This document shows positions 48,403 through 58,194 of a stretch of 64,000 bases of DNA, piece by piece. The notes under the pieces are model-generated. The model made no database searches, was not told where the DNA came from, and saw nothing but the letters and a program-made list of their open reading frames with translations. The position numbers and the translations under genes were made by a program. Origin of the DNA: Acinetobacter sedimenti (GTDB taxonomy: Bacteria > Pseudomonadota > Gammaproteobacteria > Pseudomonadales > Moraxellaceae); contig NZ_JAKUML010000003.1 in the NCBI RefSeq assembly GCF_022601685.1, positions 124,001 to 188,000 on the forward strand, given 5' to 3'. The first letter of the stretch is position 1. Every line of letters begins with the position of its first letter.

Positions 48403-49017
48403 ATGATTTATTTACATGTGCAGTCCTTAGATCACATAGTAGGCGAAGCGCCTACAATGGCACGCCGTCGCATGGATGATTCACAACGTGCAGAGCTGCG
48501 CTTGTATCAAAGAAGTTTGATTGCACAAGTGACGGGTCAAACGATTGAGCAACTTCAGATCGAAGCTAACGATTTCGGGAAGCCGATTTTAAAATTTACA
48601 AATCAATTTCAGTTTAATCAATCGCATAGTCAGCAGAGCTATGTGATGGCAATCAGCGATGAGATTGCGCATATTGGTGTGGATATTGAGGATTTAAATC
48701 GTCAGGTACGCTTTGAAGCCTTAGCAAAACATGCTTTTCACCCTGAAGAAATGCGGATGTGGCAAGCTTTAAATTACGATCGAGCCTTTTGGTTTAAAGT
48801 GTGGACGATCAAAGAAGCGGTACTGAAAGCGCATGGTATGGGGATTCAGCTATCTTTAAATACGCTGAATACTCATGCTCATCCGACGTGGGATTTTGGC
48901 GTGGTAGAGCATGAATTATTAGGCAGTTTTTATTATCAAAATATTGTCATGCCTAATGCGATGTTGACGGTGGCGTATCCCAGCGCACATTCCATTCAAA
49001 AGATAAAATGGTTTTAA
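48403..49017 (+). CDS. 4'-phosphopantetheinyl transferase, Sfp family
   Basis: This enzyme moves the phosphopantetheine arm from coenzyme A to a Ser on carrier proteins. The 204-residue protein shows the three Sfp motifs: FNQSHS at 71-76, GVDIE at 92-96 and WTIKEA at 134-139 within FWFKVWTIKEAVLKAHGMG, which contain the metal-binding Asp and Glu residues. Its target carrier protein is not in the window. Candidates are acyl carriers of a non-ribosomal or polyene pathway elsewhere. The gene lies 37 bases after azlD and ends 20 bases from the convergent Crp/Fnr-type gene. Confidence 0.88.
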   Translation: MIYLHVQSLDHIVGEAPTMARRRMDDSQRAELRLYQRSLIAQVTGQTIEQLQIEANDFGKPILKFTNQFQFNQSHSQQSYVMAISDEIAHIGVDIEDLNRQVRFEALAKHAFHPEEMRMWQALNYDRAFWFKVWTIKEAVLKAHGMGIQLSLNTLNTHAHPTWDFGVVEHELLGSFYYQNIVMPNAMLTVAYPSAHSIQKIKWF

Positions 49018-49036
49018 AAATATACCTCACCAATAT

Positions 49037-49744
49037 TTATTCAGCGCCAGTTTCCATCCCTGATTCAGCCAGTTGTTTTAAGCGTGCAATATCTAAAATA
49101 TGAATACTTTTAAACTCACGTTTAATGATCTGCGCATCTTCTAGCTCATGTAGTAATCCATTAATCCGTTGTCGTGATAGCGATAACATCATTCCAAGAC
49201 GTTCTTGTGAGAGTTCGATCTGCTTTTTTTTAATGACATTCGTATCATCGTAGCTGTGCAGAATCATCAGTAAACGACGAGCAAGGCGTTGCTGTAGAGA
49301 GCCGTGTTGTAGGACTTCAATATCTTGTAATAATGGACGAATTTTTTGACTGAGTAGCAGTGCAATTGAGCGCCAGCATTCAGGATATTGCGTTAAAAAA
49401 TTCAGTAATGCGTTTTTGGGTAGATGTAATAGTGTTGTGGTTTGAGAGGCAATGGCATCATGGGTGCGTGGCTTGCCATCAATCAATGAAATTTCCCCAA
49501 ACCACAGGTTGGTTTCGGCGATGAGCATTAATGATTCATGACCCTCTGCATCACTAAAACCAAGCTGAATCGCACCATTTAAAATCGCATAAATCCCATC
49601 ATCCACAGCGCCTCGATAGAACAGTACCTGTCCTTTTTCAAGGTGAACGGTTTTGTGCTGTGTCAGAATAAATTGCTGAAAGCTCTCTGACTGTGAGGCA
49701 TACCACGCATTTGCGCAAAGCTTGTGATGGAGTGATTCAGTCAT
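49037..49744 (-). CDS. Crp/Fnr-family transcriptional regulator
   Basis: This 235-residue protein has an N-terminal cyclic-nucleotide-binding-like beta domain (KGQVLFYRGAVDDGIYAILNGAIQL, FGEISLIDGKPRTHDAIA), a dimer helix and a C-terminal Crp-type winged helix. The recognition helix reads SRQRINGLL at 190-198. The N-terminal domain has no FNR-like cysteine cluster; the only cysteines are at residues 10 and 123. Its ligand is unknown. A perfect inverted repeat, TTGTCA-N6-TGACAA, lies 56 bases upstream between this gene and the divergent Mpo1-like gene, where an autoregulatory site would be expected. Confidence 0.85.
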   Translation of the reverse strand: MTESLHHKLCANAWYASQSESFQQFILTQHKTVHLEKGQVLFYRGAVDDGIYAILNGAIQLGFSDAEGHESLMLIAETNLWFGEISLIDGKPRTHDAIASQTTTLLHLPKNALLNFLTQYPECWRSIALLLSQKIRPLLQDIEVLQHGSLQQRLARRLLMILHSYDDTNVIKKKQIELSQERLGMMLSLSRQRINGLLHELEDAQIIKREFKSIHILDIARLKQLAESGMETGAE

Positions 49745-49799
49745 GCAGTTCCTTTGCCTTTTCTGATGTGATCATGTCTGCTTTGGTGAAGTGCTTGAT

Positions 49800-49817
49800 T
49801 TGTCATCAAACTGACAA
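49800..49817. promoter_or_regulatory. candidate Crp/Fnr-family operator TTGTCA-N6-TGACAA
   Basis: A perfect 6-bp inverted repeat with six-base spacing lies in the divergent region between the regulator (starts 49744) and the Mpo1-like gene (starts 49887). Half-site TGTCA and the N6 spacing match the geometry of Crp-family sites. The half-site differs from Crp (TGTGA) and Fnr (TTGAT). Confidence 0.5.
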
Positions 49818-49886
49818 CTTCTCATGGTGCAGGGTTTTATACTGATCATATATTCGACATCGTCGATTCACTAGGAAGATTTGATC

Positions 49887-50420
49887 ATGGATAAATTAAC
49901 ACAAAACCTCAGCCAGTATGGTGCTTATCACCTGAGCCAAAAAAATGTTGCGACGCATATCGTTGGCATTCCACTTATCGTTACGTCAATAATTTTACTG
50001 TGTGCACGTTGGCAGTGGACAGTTGCAGGCATTAATATGAATTTTGCACAGGTATTGATTGTCATTAGCTCGATTTATTATCTGCGTTTGGATCGGATCA
50101 TGGGTCTGATCATGTTTGTGATTTTGATGGCGATGGCATTTTTGATTCAGCCTTTAGCAGGTGCGTCACTATGGCTATGGCTGGGTTGTGCGGTCGGTTT
50201 ATTTGTCGTGGGTTGGGTGTTTCAATTTATTGGTCATGCCTATGAAAAAATGAAACCTGCATTTTTTGATGATCTAAAAGGCTTGTTGATTGGTCCGATC
50301 TTTGTATTGGCTGAGATTATGTTTAAGTTTGGCTATCGTCCAAATTTGGAAAAAGAAGTGACTGCACAGGCCGTACAGTTGCGTCGTCAGCTCAATGCGA
50401 CCACAAAACAAACAGCCTAG
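49887..50420 (+). CDS. Mpo1-like (DUF962) membrane protein
   Basis: This 177-residue protein has four to five helices and the Mpo1/YGL010w motifs HLSQKNVATHIVGIPLIVTS and FQFIGHAYEKMKPAFFDDLKGLLIGPIFVLAE, with conserved histidines. The yeast relative is an iron-dependent dioxygenase that alpha-oxidises 2-hydroxy fatty acids. The bacterial function is not established. The ATG at 49887 is preceded by AGGAAGATTTG. A TTG lies two codons upstream. It diverges from the Crp/Fnr-type gene and may be its target, given the shared operator candidate. Confidence 0.82.
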   Translation: MDKLTQNLSQYGAYHLSQKNVATHIVGIPLIVTSIILLCARWQWTVAGINMNFAQVLIVISSIYYLRLDRIMGLIMFVILMAMAFLIQPLAGASLWLWLGCAVGLFVVGWVFQFIGHAYEKMKPAFFDDLKGLLIGPIFVLAEIMFKFGYRPNLEKEVTAQAVQLRRQLNATTKQTA

Positions 50421-50447
50421 AATTAACATCGGAAAGATAGTGTCATT

Positions 50448-50891
50448 ATGCAAAACATCAAATCTGTAGAAAATTTGGATCAGTTCAAGCAATATTTATT
50501 GGCGCAAAATGGCAAAATCGTGCAAACCCAGCATTGGACGATGGCACAAATTTGCGAGCACTGTGCGCAGACGATTTATTGCTCGATGCTGGGTTATCCA
50601 TCACTTAAGCCGTTATGGTTTAGACGTAGTATTGGTGCATTGATTTTAAAAATATTTTTTGTGCGAGCAAAGATGAAACATAATCTGCAAGTGCCATTGG
50701 TTGGTGCAAAGCCGATTGAAATAAAAGGGCAGTCTGCTTTTGAGGTGCTGTTAGAGAGTATTGATCAATTCCAAGCGTATCAAGGTGAGCTTCAACCTCA
50801 CTTTATCTTTGGACAGATGAATCATGCGGATTATGATCGTTATTTTACCTTGCATCTTAAAGACCATTTTTCTGAAGTGAAGTTTTCTTAA
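50448..50891 (+). CDS. DUF1569 family protein
   Basis: This 147-residue protein contains HWTMAQICEHCAQTIYCSMLGYP and, near the end, FGQMNHADYDRYFTLHLKDHF. The pattern resembles DUF1569, a DinB-like four-helix group with conserved His residues. No biochemical role is known to me. It follows the Mpo1-like gene by 27 bases and probably shares its transcript. A strong bidirectional terminator follows. Confidence 0.75.
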   Translation: MQNIKSVENLDQFKQYLLAQNGKIVQTQHWTMAQICEHCAQTIYCSMLGYPSLKPLWFRRSIGALILKIFFVRAKMKHNLQVPLVGAKPIEIKGQSAFEVLLESIDQFQAYQGELQPHFIFGQMNHADYDRYFTLHLKDHFSEVKFS

Positions 50892-50938
50892 GCTTTCTAT
50901 TCAAAGTAATTTACTCAAAATCATTTTTCACCAAGCGA

Positions 50939-50966
50939 AAAAAACAGCACCTTAGTGCTGTTTTTT
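50939..50966. terminator. bidirectional terminator between DUF1569 gene and secF
   Basis: AAAAAACAGCAC (50939-50950) and GTGCTGTTTTTT (50955-50966) form a perfect 12-bp stem with a CTTA loop. It serves the convergent DUF1569 gene and the tgt-yajC-secD-secF operon. Confidence 0.85.
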
Positions 50967-50987
50967 ATGAATGAAGGAAGTTAAAAA

Positions 50988-52004
50988 TTATGGAATTTCC
51001 ACTTCATCTTCATCGAACTCAGGTTTGATTTGTACAATAAAGTCTTGGCGGTTTAGACCACGCCATAGCGCAAATGTTGTACCGATATAGATCGACGAGT
51101 ATGTACCCACGACCACACCAATAAACATGGCAACAGAGAACCAATGCAAGCCATCACCACCGAGGAACATCATCGCAACCACGACCAACATCAAGGTGAG
51201 GGAAGTGTGCATGGTACGACGTAGCGTTTCGGTTAATGAAATATTGACGATCTCACGTGGTGTCGCTTCACGAATCTTACGGAAGTTCTCACGGATACGA
51301 TCCGATACCACAATGTTATCGTTCAAAGAGAAACCGATGATCGCAAGGATTGCTGCCAATACCGTCAAATCAAACGGCCATTGGAAGAATGCGAAGAAAC
51401 CAAGAATGATGATGATGTCATGGAATAATGACAACACCGCACCAATCGCAAGCTTAAACTCAAAGCGAATCGTCACGTAGATCAGCATCAATACCATGGC
51501 AAGCGCCACAGCACCGGCAGAGCGTACATAAAGCTCATTACCAAGCTGAGAGCCCACAGAGTCAACTTTGAGCACAGACACGGTATTGTTCGGTATCGTT
51601 GCTGCTTTTTGGATCTGACCTGCAAGGTTTTCTACGCTACCTTCTTGAGGTGGCATACGAACCAACATGTCACGCTCACTACCTAAAGTTTGCACAACAG
51701 GATCAGCATAGCCATTTGCTTCCAATGCTTTGACCACATCAGCTTGGGTAGCAGGTTGGCTATAATTGAGCTCCGCAGAGATACCACCTGTGAAGTCTAA
51801 GCCAAGATTTAACCCTTTGGTCACAACAAAAAAGATACTAGCAATAATCAGTAAGATCGAGATGATCGCCATTGGTTTAGCGATCTTCATAAAGTCGATG
51901 ACTTTCTCATCATCTGGGCGACCATACTGCTTATTATTGCCAAGATCATCATAGAGATCATTGCTTTGATCGTCATTTGGTTTTTGAGTCATTTCAGTCG
52001 TCAT
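50988..52004 (-). CDS. secF: protein translocase subunit SecF
   Basis: SecF works with SecD to drive late stages of protein export using the proton gradient. The 338-residue protein has a cytoplasmic N-terminal extension (residues 1-40, Asp/Asn-rich), then helix 1 and the FTGG motif (GLDFTGGISAEL). Five more helices include the conserved IGFSLNDNIVVSDRIREN and SLTETLRRTMHTSLT segments. It ends in an acidic tail. secD lies 10 bases upstream in the same operon. Confidence 0.97.
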   Translation of the reverse strand: MTTEMTQKPNDDQSNDLYDDLGNNKQYGRPDDEKVIDFMKIAKPMAIISILLIIASIFFVVTKGLNLGLDFTGGISAELNYSQPATQADVVKALEANGYADPVVQTLGSERDMLVRMPPQEGSVENLAGQIQKAATIPNNTVSVLKVDSVGSQLGNELYVRSAGAVALAMVLMLIYVTIRFEFKLAIGAVLSLFHDIIIILGFFAFFQWPFDLTVLAAILAIIGFSLNDNIVVSDRIRENFRKIREATPREIVNISLTETLRRTMHTSLTLMLVVVAMMFLGGDGLHWFSVAMFIGVVVGTYSSIYIGTTFALWRGLNRQDFIVQIKPEFDEDEVEIP

Positions 52005-52014
52005 GAGATACTCC

Positions 52015-53922
52015 TTAAATGCTCAGTTTTTTTAAATTACGGCGTTTGCCATAAATGATTTGTACGATGGCACGAGTGACCGTGATCGCAGTAAACATTG
52101 AGCAAACAATACCAATCATCAAGGTCACGGCAAAGCCTTTGATCGGACCAGAACCAATTGCGAATAGAATCAATGCCACGATAAATGTGGTCAAGTTCGA
52201 GTCGAAAATGGTGTTATAGGCACGATCATAACCCGCCACAATAGCCTGTTTCGGGGAGGCACCCCATCGCATCTCTTCTCGTATTCGCTCACAGATCAAG
52301 ACGTTGGCATCGACTGCCATACCGATGGTGATAACGATACCCGCAATACCTGGCAAGGTCAGTGCAGAGCCCATCAACGACATGATTGCGAGAATCATGG
52401 CAAGGTTGAGCACCAATGCGAAGTTGGCAATCAGACCGAATAAACGGAAGAACACGACCATCCAAATCGCAACCAATAAGAAACCGATTTGTGTAGACAT
52501 CAAGCCTTTATCAATATTGTCTTGACCAAGACTTGGACCAACCACTCGTTCTTCAACGAAATACATTGGCGCTGCCAAAGCACCTGCACGAAGCATTAAA
52601 GCAAGTTCAGCAGCTTCTTGTGGTGAATCAAGCCCTGTAATACGAAACTGAGAACCAAGTACAGCTTGGATCGTTGCTGCATTGATAATGACTGATTCAG
52701 TATATGGTGTGCGGACTTCGGTTTGTGTGCCTGTTTCAGGATCGGGAACATAGCTAATGCGTTGTTTATTTTCAATAAACAATACAGCCATACGTTTGCC
52801 CACAGCATTACGTGTTGCCCCTGCCATCAGCTTGCCACCAGCGCTATCCAAAGTAATATTTACTTCGGCACCGCCTGAGTCTTGACTCATACCAGAACGT
52901 GCATCTTGAACACGCTCACCTGTCAAGATACGTTGGCGTTGCAACAGTAATTGCTTACCACTGTCTAAGCTTTCATAGGCGAATAGCTCAGTACCTGCAG
53001 GAATGCTTTGACCATTGTGTTGCTGTGTATATGGGTCAATGACTTGATCGTTCTGATCAGCCACCAAACGGAATTCTAAGTTTGCAGTACGACCGAGGAC
53101 ACGTTTTGCTTCTGCGGTATCTTGCACACCTGGTAGATCGACGACAATACGATTGCTACCCTGACGTTGTACCAAAGCTTCTGCCACACCGAGTTCGTTA
53201 ATACGATTACGTAGCGTGGTTAAGTTTTGCTCAACCGCATAGGTTTCGATCTCTTGGCGTTTGGTATCGCTATATTGCAGTTTCAGCACACTACCTTCAG
53301 AGGTCGCAAGTGCTTGCTGTGCATACTCATTACCATTACTGCGTAAGAAATCCATCGCTTTATTGCGATCTTCATTGTCCGCAAAGCGAACAGTGATGAC
53401 ATTGTCTGCAAGGCTGAGCTGATTGAAGTTGATTTTGTTTTCACGGAACTGACGGCGTAGTTCAGTCGAAGATGTTTCCATCCGCTGAGTAATCGCCTTT
53501 TCCATATCCACTTCAAGCAAGAAGTGCACACCACCACGCAAGTCCAAACCAAGCTTCATTGGTTTTGCGCCAAGCTTTTGCAACCAAGCAGGTGTGGTTG
53601 GTGCAAGGTTTAACGCCACGACATACTCATCACCTAGACTACGACGTAGCACTTCTTGTGCTTTGAGCTGTGTTTCAGCCTTGTCGTCTGCCATACGCAA
53701 CAGCGCAGCATTATTGGTGAAAGTATTGTCATGAGTGGCAATATTGGCTTGCTGAAGTGCTTGTTCAGCACGCTTGATAATCGAGTCATCAATCTGCATA
53801 CCCGCTTTAGAGCCTGAGATTTGCACCGCATGTTCATCTGGGTACAAACTTGGCAAAGCGTAAATGGTACTTAAAGCAATGACGATGAGTATCAGCACAT
53901 ATTTCCATGCAGGATATCGCAT
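52015..53922 (-). CDS. secD: protein translocase subunit SecD
   Basis: This 635-residue inner-membrane protein has an N-terminal helix (WKYVLILIVIALSTIYALPSLYP). A large periplasmic domain follows (LGLDLRGGVHFLLEVD, GVAEALVQRQGSNRIVVDLPGV), then five further helices (IGFLLVAIWMVVFF, GIAGIVITIGMAVDANVLICERIREEMR). The DxD-type GMAVDANV motif that carries proton-relay residues is intact. It forms the SecDF complex with the downstream gene and lies between yajC and secF, the standard order. Confidence 0.97.
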   Translation of the reverse strand: MRYPAWKYVLILIVIALSTIYALPSLYPDEHAVQISGSKAGMQIDDSIIKRAEQALQQANIATHDNTFTNNAALLRMADDKAETQLKAQEVLRRSLGDEYVVALNLAPTTPAWLQKLGAKPMKLGLDLRGGVHFLLEVDMEKAITQRMETSSTELRRQFRENKINFNQLSLADNVITVRFADNEDRNKAMDFLRSNGNEYAQQALATSEGSVLKLQYSDTKRQEIETYAVEQNLTTLRNRINELGVAEALVQRQGSNRIVVDLPGVQDTAEAKRVLGRTANLEFRLVADQNDQVIDPYTQQHNGQSIPAGTELFAYESLDSGKQLLLQRQRILTGERVQDARSGMSQDSGGAEVNITLDSAGGKLMAGATRNAVGKRMAVLFIENKQRISYVPDPETGTQTEVRTPYTESVIINAATIQAVLGSQFRITGLDSPQEAAELALMLRAGALAAPMYFVEERVVGPSLGQDNIDKGLMSTQIGFLLVAIWMVVFFRLFGLIANFALVLNLAMILAIMSLMGSALTLPGIAGIVITIGMAVDANVLICERIREEMRWGASPKQAIVAGYDRAYNTIFDSNLTTFIVALILFAIGSGPIKGFAVTLMIGIVCSMFTAITVTRAIVQIIYGKRRNLKKLSI

Positions 53923-54048
53923 TGTGTTTCTTCTTTAATTGGGCTTTTTTATTGAAGCGTAAACGCTTTTAAAACAGCTTTTTAAAAAACCAATGTCGTG
54001 ATCAGCTTGCGTTCAATATGTGCAGACTAGATCACGACATCATACGGA

Positions 54049-54375
54049 TTACAAATTTTTCAAAGTCCCTTCAGGCAATACAGAGATCACCGAAGCACGT
54101 TGGATTTTGATTTGGTTCGATGGGTTAAGCTCAATCACAGCGTATTCGCCATCAATCTTCACCACACGGCCCATCAACCCGCCTGCAAACACGACTTCGC
54201 TACCTTCAGTAAGGCTTTCGACCAAAGTGCGATGCTCTTTCATACGCTTAGATTGTGGACGAATCAACAAAAAGTAGAAAATCGCAATCATGACCACGAT
54301 CATGATCAATGACATGTATGGGCTACCTTGTTGTGCACCTTGTGCAGCGTGAGCAGTGGAAATCAATAAACTCAT
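54049..54375 (-). CDS. yajC: preprotein translocase subunit YajC
   Basis: YajC is a small accessory subunit of the SecDF-YajC complex. The 108-residue protein has one membrane helix (SLIMIVVMIAIFYFLLI) followed by the family signature RPQSKRMKEHRTLVESLTEGSEVVFAGGLMGRVVKIDGEYAVIEL. It precedes secD by 126 bases and follows tgt by 173 bases on the minus strand. The 173-base gap may hold an extra promoter. Confidence 0.96.
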   Translation of the reverse strand: MSLLISTAHAAQGAQQGSPYMSLIMIVVMIAIFYFLLIRPQSKRMKEHRTLVESLTEGSEVVFAGGLMGRVVKIDGEYAVIELNPSNQIKIQRASVISVLPEGTLKNL

Positions 54376-54548
54376 GGTTTTTCCTAACAGTTAAATTCAG
54401 CAAATTTGCTGTAAAAATGACTAAAATCTTAGCTCTGCAATGTACCTTGTATTGCGGTTTAGCGCAAATTTTCCAAGTTGATCTTGTGTTGCCAACACCA
54501 ATATTTATTCAGCAATGATTTTACATGCGGAATTATTTAGAGATGAAG

Positions 54549-55694
<1,146 letters not shown>

Positions 55695-55917
55695 TCATAG
55701 CTGTGATTGCAAGGCAAGGGCGAATAAACAGTTCGCTGGATAGGGCGTTATTGTCTTAGATTTTGCAGAAAAGTGCTAGGGCTGTTATTTGAATTGAATG
55801 GTTTGAGTGAGTGTATTTGAGATTGCTTTTTCACTCAAACTTCACTTTGAGTTCACCTATACATATCTATTGTGTTGCACAATGAATGCATATTGTAAAT
55901 CAGTTGAAAATAAGCAT

Positions 55918-56490
55918 ATGAAAAAATTTATCCTGTTTAGTCTGGCAGTGATCGCATTATTCGGAATCACGAACGCCAAGACTTTGGCAAAATTTTTACC
56001 AAGCGCAGAAGAACAGAAAACCACTGTGCAAACCGTGGATTGGTCAACGGTAGAAATTGATCGGCTCGAAGTCTACAAATCCAAGCGACTATTACAGGTT
56101 TTAGACGATGGTAAAGTCATTAAGACCTACAAAATGCGCCTAGGTTTTGCACCAACAGGACATAAAACCACCGAGGGTGACGGCAAAACCCCAGAAGGGC
56201 AATATGTGCTGGATTGGCGTAATCCGAATAGCCAATTCTATAAATCACTGCACATCTCTTATCCCAATGCAGACGACCTTGCGCAAGCCAAAACTCGTGG
56301 TGTGAGCGCAGGCGGAGATGTGATGATTCACGGTTCGGCAAAGAATCTCGGCGGGTCGGCAGGGCAACCATTGTATGGTTACATGCCTAAAGCAGATTGG
56401 ACGTGGGGCTGTGTCGCCGTGTCCAATCAGGATATGGATGAGCTATGGAGGAATGTCAAAGATGGCACAAAGATTGAGATTTTTCCGTAA
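55918..56490 (+). CDS. L,D-transpeptidase (YkuD domain) with signal peptide
   Basis: YkuD enzymes cross-link or trim peptidoglycan stem peptides. From the ATG at 55918 the protein has 190 residues with an N-terminal signal segment (MKKFILFSLAVIALFGITNA). The YkuD domain follows, with His138 in MIHGSAKN and the catalytic Cys165 in WTWGCVAVSNQDMDEL. An upstream in-frame ATG at 55807 would add 37 residues that are not family-like and place hydrophobic and polar segments before the signal. It ends 20 bases from the convergent acyltransferase gene. Confidence 0.88.
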   Translation: MKKFILFSLAVIALFGITNAKTLAKFLPSAEEQKTTVQTVDWSTVEIDRLEVYKSKRLLQVLDDGKVIKTYKMRLGFAPTGHKTTEGDGKTPEGQYVLDWRNPNSQFYKSLHISYPNADDLAQAKTRGVSAGGDVMIHGSAKNLGGSAGQPLYGYMPKADWTWGCVAVSNQDMDELWRNVKDGTKIEIFP

Positions 56491-56510
56491 TGTTTTAGAG
56501 AAGTGCTAAT

Positions 56511-57440
56511 TTAATAAATCTTCTCATAACCTTCTGGACGAGTTTTAAAGCGACGATGAAACCACATCCACTGGGTTGGCGCACGACGCAGTTGCATTTC
56601 TAATAATTCATTAACACGAGTCGCATCAGCAACTTCATCACTGGTTGGATAATTCTCTAACTCAGGTTCAATGATGATTTGATATTTTGGATTCGCTTCC
56701 CCGATTCGATAGAAATGTACCGATAATACCTTAGCTTTACTGACTTTGACCAAACGACGCTGTGCCGTCACCGATGCTGCAGGCACACCAAAAAATGGTG
56801 CCATCACACCTTGCTTTAAACCAAAATCTTGATCAGGCGAATACCAAATGACGCGCCCATCTTTCAAGCGACGAATCAAAAAACGAATATCATCATGGTC
56901 GATTTGCTCGCCATAAATCGGCTCACGAGCCCGATAAATCAACCAGTCTAAAAATGGATTATTCTGCGGACGATAGACCACATCAGGATTAAAATATTGA
57001 CTGCAAATATAACCACCTGCATCGAGCAAAGTGCTATGCGAGCCAAGTAGGATAATACCGCTACCATCAGCTTGGGCTTGTTGCAATGTGTCTAAACCTT
57101 GAATCTGCACACGCCCTTTAAACCAACTTGGCTTGTACCATGCGTTTAAAGTTTCAAAGACACCAAGCATCATATCGACGAAGACTTGTTTGGCTTGCTT
57201 TTCGACTTCGGCTGGTGACCATTCAGGGAAGCAGACTTCCAGATTTCGAATCGTGGTGATACGACGAGATTTCAAACTTTTCCAAGACAAGCTTGCAAGT
57301 AAATAAGCAAGTCGTCGCTGAATAAACCACGGCAAGATGGTGATAAACATGAGAAAAGTCAGTGCAATCCAAATGCCCCAATACTGAGGCAAAAGGAAAG
57401 ACCATTGAAATTCGGGACGTGCAGAAGTGTGCTGTTGCAT
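56511..57440 (-). CDS. lpxL: LpxL/HtrB-family lipid A acyltransferase
   Basis: This is a late acyltransferase that adds a secondary acyl chain to lipid A at the inner membrane. The 309-residue protein has one N-terminal membrane helix (IWIALTFLMFITILPWF). The catalytic HX4D motif is HSTLLD at 135-140. WYSPDQDFGLKQGVMAPFFGVPA and the C-terminal QWMWFHRRFKTRPEG are further LpxL signatures. It could be LpxL or LpxM by sequence alone. The substrate preference is not readable. Confidence 0.85.
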   Translation of the reverse strand: MQQHTSARPEFQWSFLLPQYWGIWIALTFLMFITILPWFIQRRLAYLLASLSWKSLKSRRITTIRNLEVCFPEWSPAEVEKQAKQVFVDMMLGVFETLNAWYKPSWFKGRVQIQGLDTLQQAQADGSGIILLGSHSTLLDAGGYICSQYFNPDVVYRPQNNPFLDWLIYRAREPIYGEQIDHDDIRFLIRRLKDGRVIWYSPDQDFGLKQGVMAPFFGVPAASVTAQRRLVKVSKAKVLSVHFYRIGEANPKYQIIIEPELENYPTSDEVADATRVNELLEMQLRRAPTQWMWFHRRFKTRPEGYEKIY

Positions 57441-57517
57441 TGAAACTTAGGCTGAATAGTTGTCAATCGGCAAGTTTAACTGAAAACTCCGATTTAAACA
57501 GCCCACTACACGAGATC

Positions 57518-58177
57518 TTAAGGACAGTTTGCTTTTTGCCACGTTTTTCGTGCGCTACTGTCCGTTTGGCTCAAATCAAAAGTGCTTGGCAATTCGGCAT
57601 TGCTATTGGCTTTTTTCTGACCTGGAATAGACAGTGATTTAAGTAGCGTTTGCAGTTGATTACGTGATTGTGTTGCATTGCTACCTGTGATTGGGCTGTT
57701 CAGCTGTACCACGTAGGCGTAGCCATAACGACTTAAGATCGCTAAATCAATATTGTGACTCTCACTGCTAAGGCGTGAAAAAACCGCATCACCAAGTAAA
57801 ACTTTCTCAGTTTTGCTATCGCTCGCAGTCGCCTGATAGGTCGCTTCATATTGAGCTAAAATCTGTGGACTGACTTCTTCGAGCGTACTGTTTAGCGTAC
57901 TGCCGAGTTTTGCATTATTGTTGAGATTTAAAGTGTCGATACGCACTTGTTGGCTTAGCTGATCAACGATGTCTAGGCTCGTACCCTCAACACTACAAAA
58001 TTCATTGAGCTTTAGCTCGCCACGAAGCACTGTTGAGCCAAGATCGAAGTCATAGCTTTGTGCAGCACCGTGATAGACTTTTTGTGTTAAAAACTGTGGG
58101 GCGTTTGGTCCTTTGGTTGAATGGCACGCACTCAAGCCCACGCAACACCCTAATGCAATCCATGCGATCTGTTTCAT
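57518..58177 (-). CDS. hypothetical lipoprotein
   Basis: From the ATG at 58177 the protein has 219 residues. The signal peptide ends in LSAC (Cys near 18), giving a lipoprotein. The mature part is a predicted alpha/beta domain with no recognised family: an N-terminal segment SYDFDLGSTVLRGELKLNEFCSVEG, a central region rich in Asn/Leu/Ser, and a polar C-terminus. The in-frame start at 58222 would add 15 residues and overlap uup, so it is not preferred. It lies directly downstream of uup on the same strand and may be co-transcribed. Confidence 0.7.
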   Translation of the reverse strand: MKQIAWIALGCCVGLSACHSTKGPNAPQFLTQKVYHGAAQSYDFDLGSTVLRGELKLNEFCSVEGTSLDIVDQLSQQVRIDTLNLNNNAKLGSTLNSTLEEVSPQILAQYEATYQATASDSKTEKVLLGDAVFSRLSSESHNIDLAILSRYGYAYVVQLNSPITGSNATQSRNQLQTLLKSLSIPGQKKANSNAELPSTFDLSQTDSSARKTWQKANCP

Positions 58178-58194
58178 TTGCTGTCTTTTTCTCC

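Noticed and set aside
55807..55917. N-terminal extension of the L,D-transpeptidase
   Set aside because: The signal peptide begins at 55918 and the added residues would displace it from the N-terminus.
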